A DNA stretch of 64,000 nt from CAZYBU01 sp964645775. Its GTDB lineage: Bacteria; Spirochaetota; UBA4802; UBA5550. Location of the stretch: NCBI GenBank assembly GCA_964645775.1, contig CAZYBU010000011.1:16462-80461 (forward strand), in the 5' to 3' direction. The notes beneath the pieces were generated by a model. The model was not told where the DNA came from and made no database searches. It saw nothing but the letters and a program-made list of their open reading frames with translations. Positions 61,574 through 64,000 of this stretch are shown one piece after another; position 1 is the stretch's first letter, and each line of letters opens with the position of its first letter. The position numbers were made by a program, and so were the translations under genes.

Positions 61574-62501
61574 GAGAGAAGATTCCAGAGAGCGTTTGCA
61601 GAAGTCACTGCACTCAGTCATCGATGAACTAAGCAGCAGGGAGTCTTATGGACCCGTTTATCACAGGGGAGTGATGGATGAACCTATGCCCTCTGTAGAT
61701 ACACTCATGGAGGTGGTCACGTTCCTGAGGTCCATACTCTTTCCCGGTTTTTTCGTGCATACGGATATTAGGCCCGATTCCCTCAGATACTATCTCGGTT
61801 CGACTCTTGACCGTGTTTCACATCTGCTTGCTGAACAGATACAGAGGGGATACTGTTTTTCCTGCGAGAAGGAGAATGATTGCCGGGAATGCACCAGGGA
61901 AGCCAGGCGTGTGACCGGTGAATTCATTAAACGGCTGCCTGTTGTTCGGTCGTTGCTGTCCGATGACGCCAGGGCCGCCTACCTGGGCGACCCGGCAGCC
62001 AGGAGTGTTGGTGAAACCATCTTCTGTTACCCGAGTGTTCACGTCATGACAAATCACCGTATCGCTCATGAGCTTTACCAGCTGGATGTGCCCCTTATTC
62101 CAAGAATTATTTCTGAACGGGCTCATTCAGAGACAGGTATAGATATTCATCCCGGAGCGACAATAGGTTCATGTTTCTTCATTGATCATGGCACAGGTAC
62201 GGTCATAGGAGAGACATGCGAAATCGGCAATAATGTTCGGATTTACCAGGGGGTTACCCTTGGAGCGAAGAGTTTCCCTCTGGACGGGGAAGGTAATCCT
62301 GTAAAAGGGATCAAACGCCATCCTGTTGTCGAAGATGACGTAATTATCTATTCCGGTGCCACAATTCTTGGAAATGTTCGAATCGGGAAGGGAGCCGTTA
62401 TTGGTGGAAATCTCTGGATAACCGGGAATATCCCCCCGGGTATGCGGGTAATACAGCAGAGGCCCGAGGAAGTGCGGGTCAGCGATGGCCTTGGAATCTG
62501 A
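61563..62501 (+). CDS. cysE: Serine O-acetyltransferase with an N-terminal cysteine quartet
   Basis: 312 residues. The C-terminal left-handed beta helix has HPGATIGSCFFIDHGTGTVIGE with the catalytic His-Asp and a following GVTLGAK. The helical N-terminal domain carries CFSC...CREC (Cys98, 101, 107, 110), a zinc-ribbon-like CxxC-x5-CxxC. ATG at 61563 has GAGG upstream; a longer frame reaches back into cysK. cysK-cysE coupling matches their joint pathway. Confidence 0.9.
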   Translation: MVPEREDSRERLQKSLHSVIDELSSRESYGPVYHRGVMDEPMPSVDTLMEVVTFLRSILFPGFFVHTDIRPDSLRYYLGSTLDRVSHLLAEQIQRGYCFSCEKENDCRECTREARRVTGEFIKRLPVVRSLLSDDARAAYLGDPAARSVGETIFCYPSVHVMTNHRIAHELYQLDVPLIPRIISERAHSETGIDIHPGATIGSCFFIDHGTGTVIGETCEIGNNVRIYQGVTLGAKSFPLDGEGNPVKGIKRHPVVEDDVIIYSGATILGNVRIGKGAVIGGNLWITGNIPPGMRVIQQRPEEVRVSDGLGI

Positions 62502-62504
62502 GAA

Positions 62505-63860
62505 CTATTTTTTATTTCGTTTCAAAAATTTCTGTGCCACCGCGTTTACCGGGTCCCACACGGGAGAAAAGGGCGGGGCATATCCCAGATCGCAGTAGGC
62601 GAGTTCCTGCACAGTCATCCCCGAGGTGATAGCGGCAGCTGCGGTGTTCATCCTGTGGGCCGCACCGTCCGTTCCCGCGATCTCACATCCGATGACTCTG
62701 TTATCTCCTGAGCGGACCGTCATGGTTAGGGTAAGGGGCTGCCCTCCGGGATAATATCCGGCACGGGACCGCCATTTCATAGCTTCTGTCCGGGAATCGA
62801 TCTCTTCTTTTTCAGCATCCTTCGCGTTAAGGCCGGTTTTCCCGATTTCCAGGTCAAATACCTTTACAAACTGGCTGCCCACGATGCCGGGGAAGCGTTC
62901 ATTGTCCACTCCGGCGGCCTGGAGACCTGCCACTCGACCCTGCTTGTTCGCGGTGGAACCGAGGGGAAAATAGATGTCCCGTCCCAGGACAAGGTGATAA
63001 ACGCTGGCACAGTCCCCGGCAGAGTAGACACCAGGGATATTTGTTTCACTACGTTCGTTGACGATAACGGCTCCATTTTCGAGAAGATTTAGACCGGTAT
63101 TCTTTAAAAAATCAGTTGCAGGACGGATTCCCACGGAGACCAGGACCAGGTCCACCTCGAGACTCCCTTTATCGTGGTTGACGATAAAGGTCTTTCCGCT
63201 CTGTTCAATGGAACGGACCGTGGTATCCATCTGAAGGGAAACATGGTTCTCTTTCAGTTTTTTCGTCAAGAGCTCCTGAATGGATGGAGAGAATGCGGGC
63301 CCGGGAGCTGGAGCCATTTCAACGACAGTAACCTCCATGTCACGTTTCCGGAAACTCTCTGCCATCTCCAGCCCGATGTAACCGGCTCCGATGATGGCGC
63401 AGGACGCGGGTTTCCTTTCATTGAGCAGGGAGTCTATCTCCAGAAGGTCGTTCATATTCCTGAGAGTCACTACCCCTTCGATGTCAAGCCCTTCAATGGG
63501 TGGGCGAAGAGCCTCCGCTCCGGTGCCGATAACCAGTTTACCGTAACTCATATCCTCTTTGCCGTCGGCAGTCTGTACCGTGATTCTATTATCATTAAAA
63601 TCGACGGCAATGACCTCATGATGTTTTCTTATGTCGATATTTCTCTCTGAAATGAATTTTTCCGGATTGATGGCAAAAAGACTGTTATGGTCGGCGATGT
63701 CGCCGGAAAGGTAGTAGGGCATGCCGCAGGCAGCGTAGGAGACAAATTCACTCCTCTCCATAACGCCGATTGTCATCTCCGGGTCAACCCTTCGGGCCTG
63801 GGAAGCCGCGCTCATCCCGGCAGCATCGCCTCCCACTACCAGCAGATCGTACTGTTTCAT
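62505..63860 (-). CDS. FAD/NAD-dependent oxidoreductase, CoA-disulfide-reductase type
   Basis: 451 residues. GGDAAGMSAASQARR binds FAD, ACGMPYYLSG holds the single redox cysteine characteristic of CoA-disulfide reductases, IIGAGYIGLEMAE binds NAD(P)H, and YSAGDCASV completes FAD binding. It may reduce CoA disulfide or a persulfide; NADH oxidase is possible. AGGAGG precedes ATG 63860. Convergent with cysE. Confidence 0.85.
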   Translation of the reverse strand: MKQYDLLVVGGDAAGMSAASQARRVDPEMTIGVMERSEFVSYAACGMPYYLSGDIADHNSLFAINPEKFISERNIDIRKHHEVIAVDFNDNRITVQTADGKEDMSYGKLVIGTGAEALRPPIEGLDIEGVVTLRNMNDLLEIDSLLNERKPASCAIIGAGYIGLEMAESFRKRDMEVTVVEMAPAPGPAFSPSIQELLTKKLKENHVSLQMDTTVRSIEQSGKTFIVNHDKGSLEVDLVLVSVGIRPATDFLKNTGLNLLENGAVIVNERSETNIPGVYSAGDCASVYHLVLGRDIYFPLGSTANKQGRVAGLQAAGVDNERFPGIVGSQFVKVFDLEIGKTGLNAKDAEKEEIDSRTEAMKWRSRAGYYPGGQPLTLTMTVRSGDNRVIGCEIAGTDGAAHRMNTAAAAITSGMTVQELAYCDLGYAPPFSPVWDPVNAVAQKFLKRNKK

Positions 63861-64000
63861 TAAAAAACCTCCTGATGCCGCCGGCATCTGTGATATGATA
63901 TTTTAAAACAGAGTTTATTCCTTAACCTTGTCTGTAATAAAAAACTTCAGTATTAATTCCTTAACCTGAATTTTCTAAAAATTGCTCTATATATCCGCTT

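Noticed and set aside
1..64000. CRISPR arrays, transposases, prophage genes, rRNA, tmRNA, riboswitches
   Set aside because: Looked for and not found; no regularly spaced repeats or recognisable conserved RNA elements other than the two tRNAs and hairpins listed.

Overview
The window looks like chromosomal DNA of a free-living, flagellated, Gram-negative-type bacterium, most probably a deep-branching spirochaete (Spirochaetota). This is an inference, not a proof. It rests on the flagellar chaperone FliS, a long 6-phosphofructokinase of the spirochaetal TP0108 type, many lipoproteins with short lipoboxes, an outer-membrane-like beta-barrel protein, several c-di-GMP proteins (two GGDEF, two PilZ domains) and a chemotaxis receptor with a cysteine-rich insert. 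No rRNA, CRISPR array, transposase or prophage was seen.

Layout. 1-7 kb: end of a protein phosphatase gene, speD, a GGDEF-PilZ protein with seven 21-residue repeats, an odd AMP-ligase, and tRNA-Thr(CGU) followed by an MNT/HEPN toxin-antitoxin pair. That pair is bracketed by two copies of the tRNA 3' end plus its terminator. 7-20 kb: small conserved genes, a 1429-residue acyl-CoA dehydratase activase-like protein, an SPL-family radical SAM enzyme, prfB, two genes of unknown function, the flagellar pair FlgN-like/fliS, purC and gatB. 20-32 kb: proA-nadD-LCP-rsfS, then eno-divIC-DUF501-YrdC-like, an outer-membrane protein, hisBHA and a GAF-GGDEF protein, mostly coupled by start/stop overlaps. 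32-36 kb: tRNA(CAU), rplU-prp-rpmA, obgE and proB, with a hairpin placed directly before obgE. 36-43 kb: a CBS-SpoIIE phosphatase, a DnaJ-related protein, a BASS transporter, a cysteine-cluster protein, a LysM-M23 peptidase, a TPR protein and an RNA methyltransferase.

43.4-49.7 kb is a compact envelope-type operon: a lipoprotein with four PPC-like domains, a small lipoprotein, a rhomboid protease, a MORN-repeat protein whose signal peptide can only be reached from a CTG codon, a fused pair of transferases, a TVP38 membrane protein and a kinase-like protein with an altered catalytic loop. 49.7-64 kb: a sterol-desaturase-like enzyme, a PAS histidine kinase, an Smr protein, pfk, a methyltransferase, an MltG-like protein with a substituted catalytic residue, a duplicated-domain lipoprotein whose third unit is decaying, a thioesterase, a chemotaxis receptor, an exported SCP2-like protein, cysK-cysE and a CoA-disulfide-reductase-like flavoprotein.

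Best candidates for unusual biology: the tRNA-bracketed MNT/HEPN element with an apparently leaderless antitoxin, the 43-50 kb envelope operon, the decaying repeat lipoprotein next to the MltG-like protein, and the terminator-like hairpin abutting obgE. All calls come from reading the sequence. No database search or structure prediction was run.
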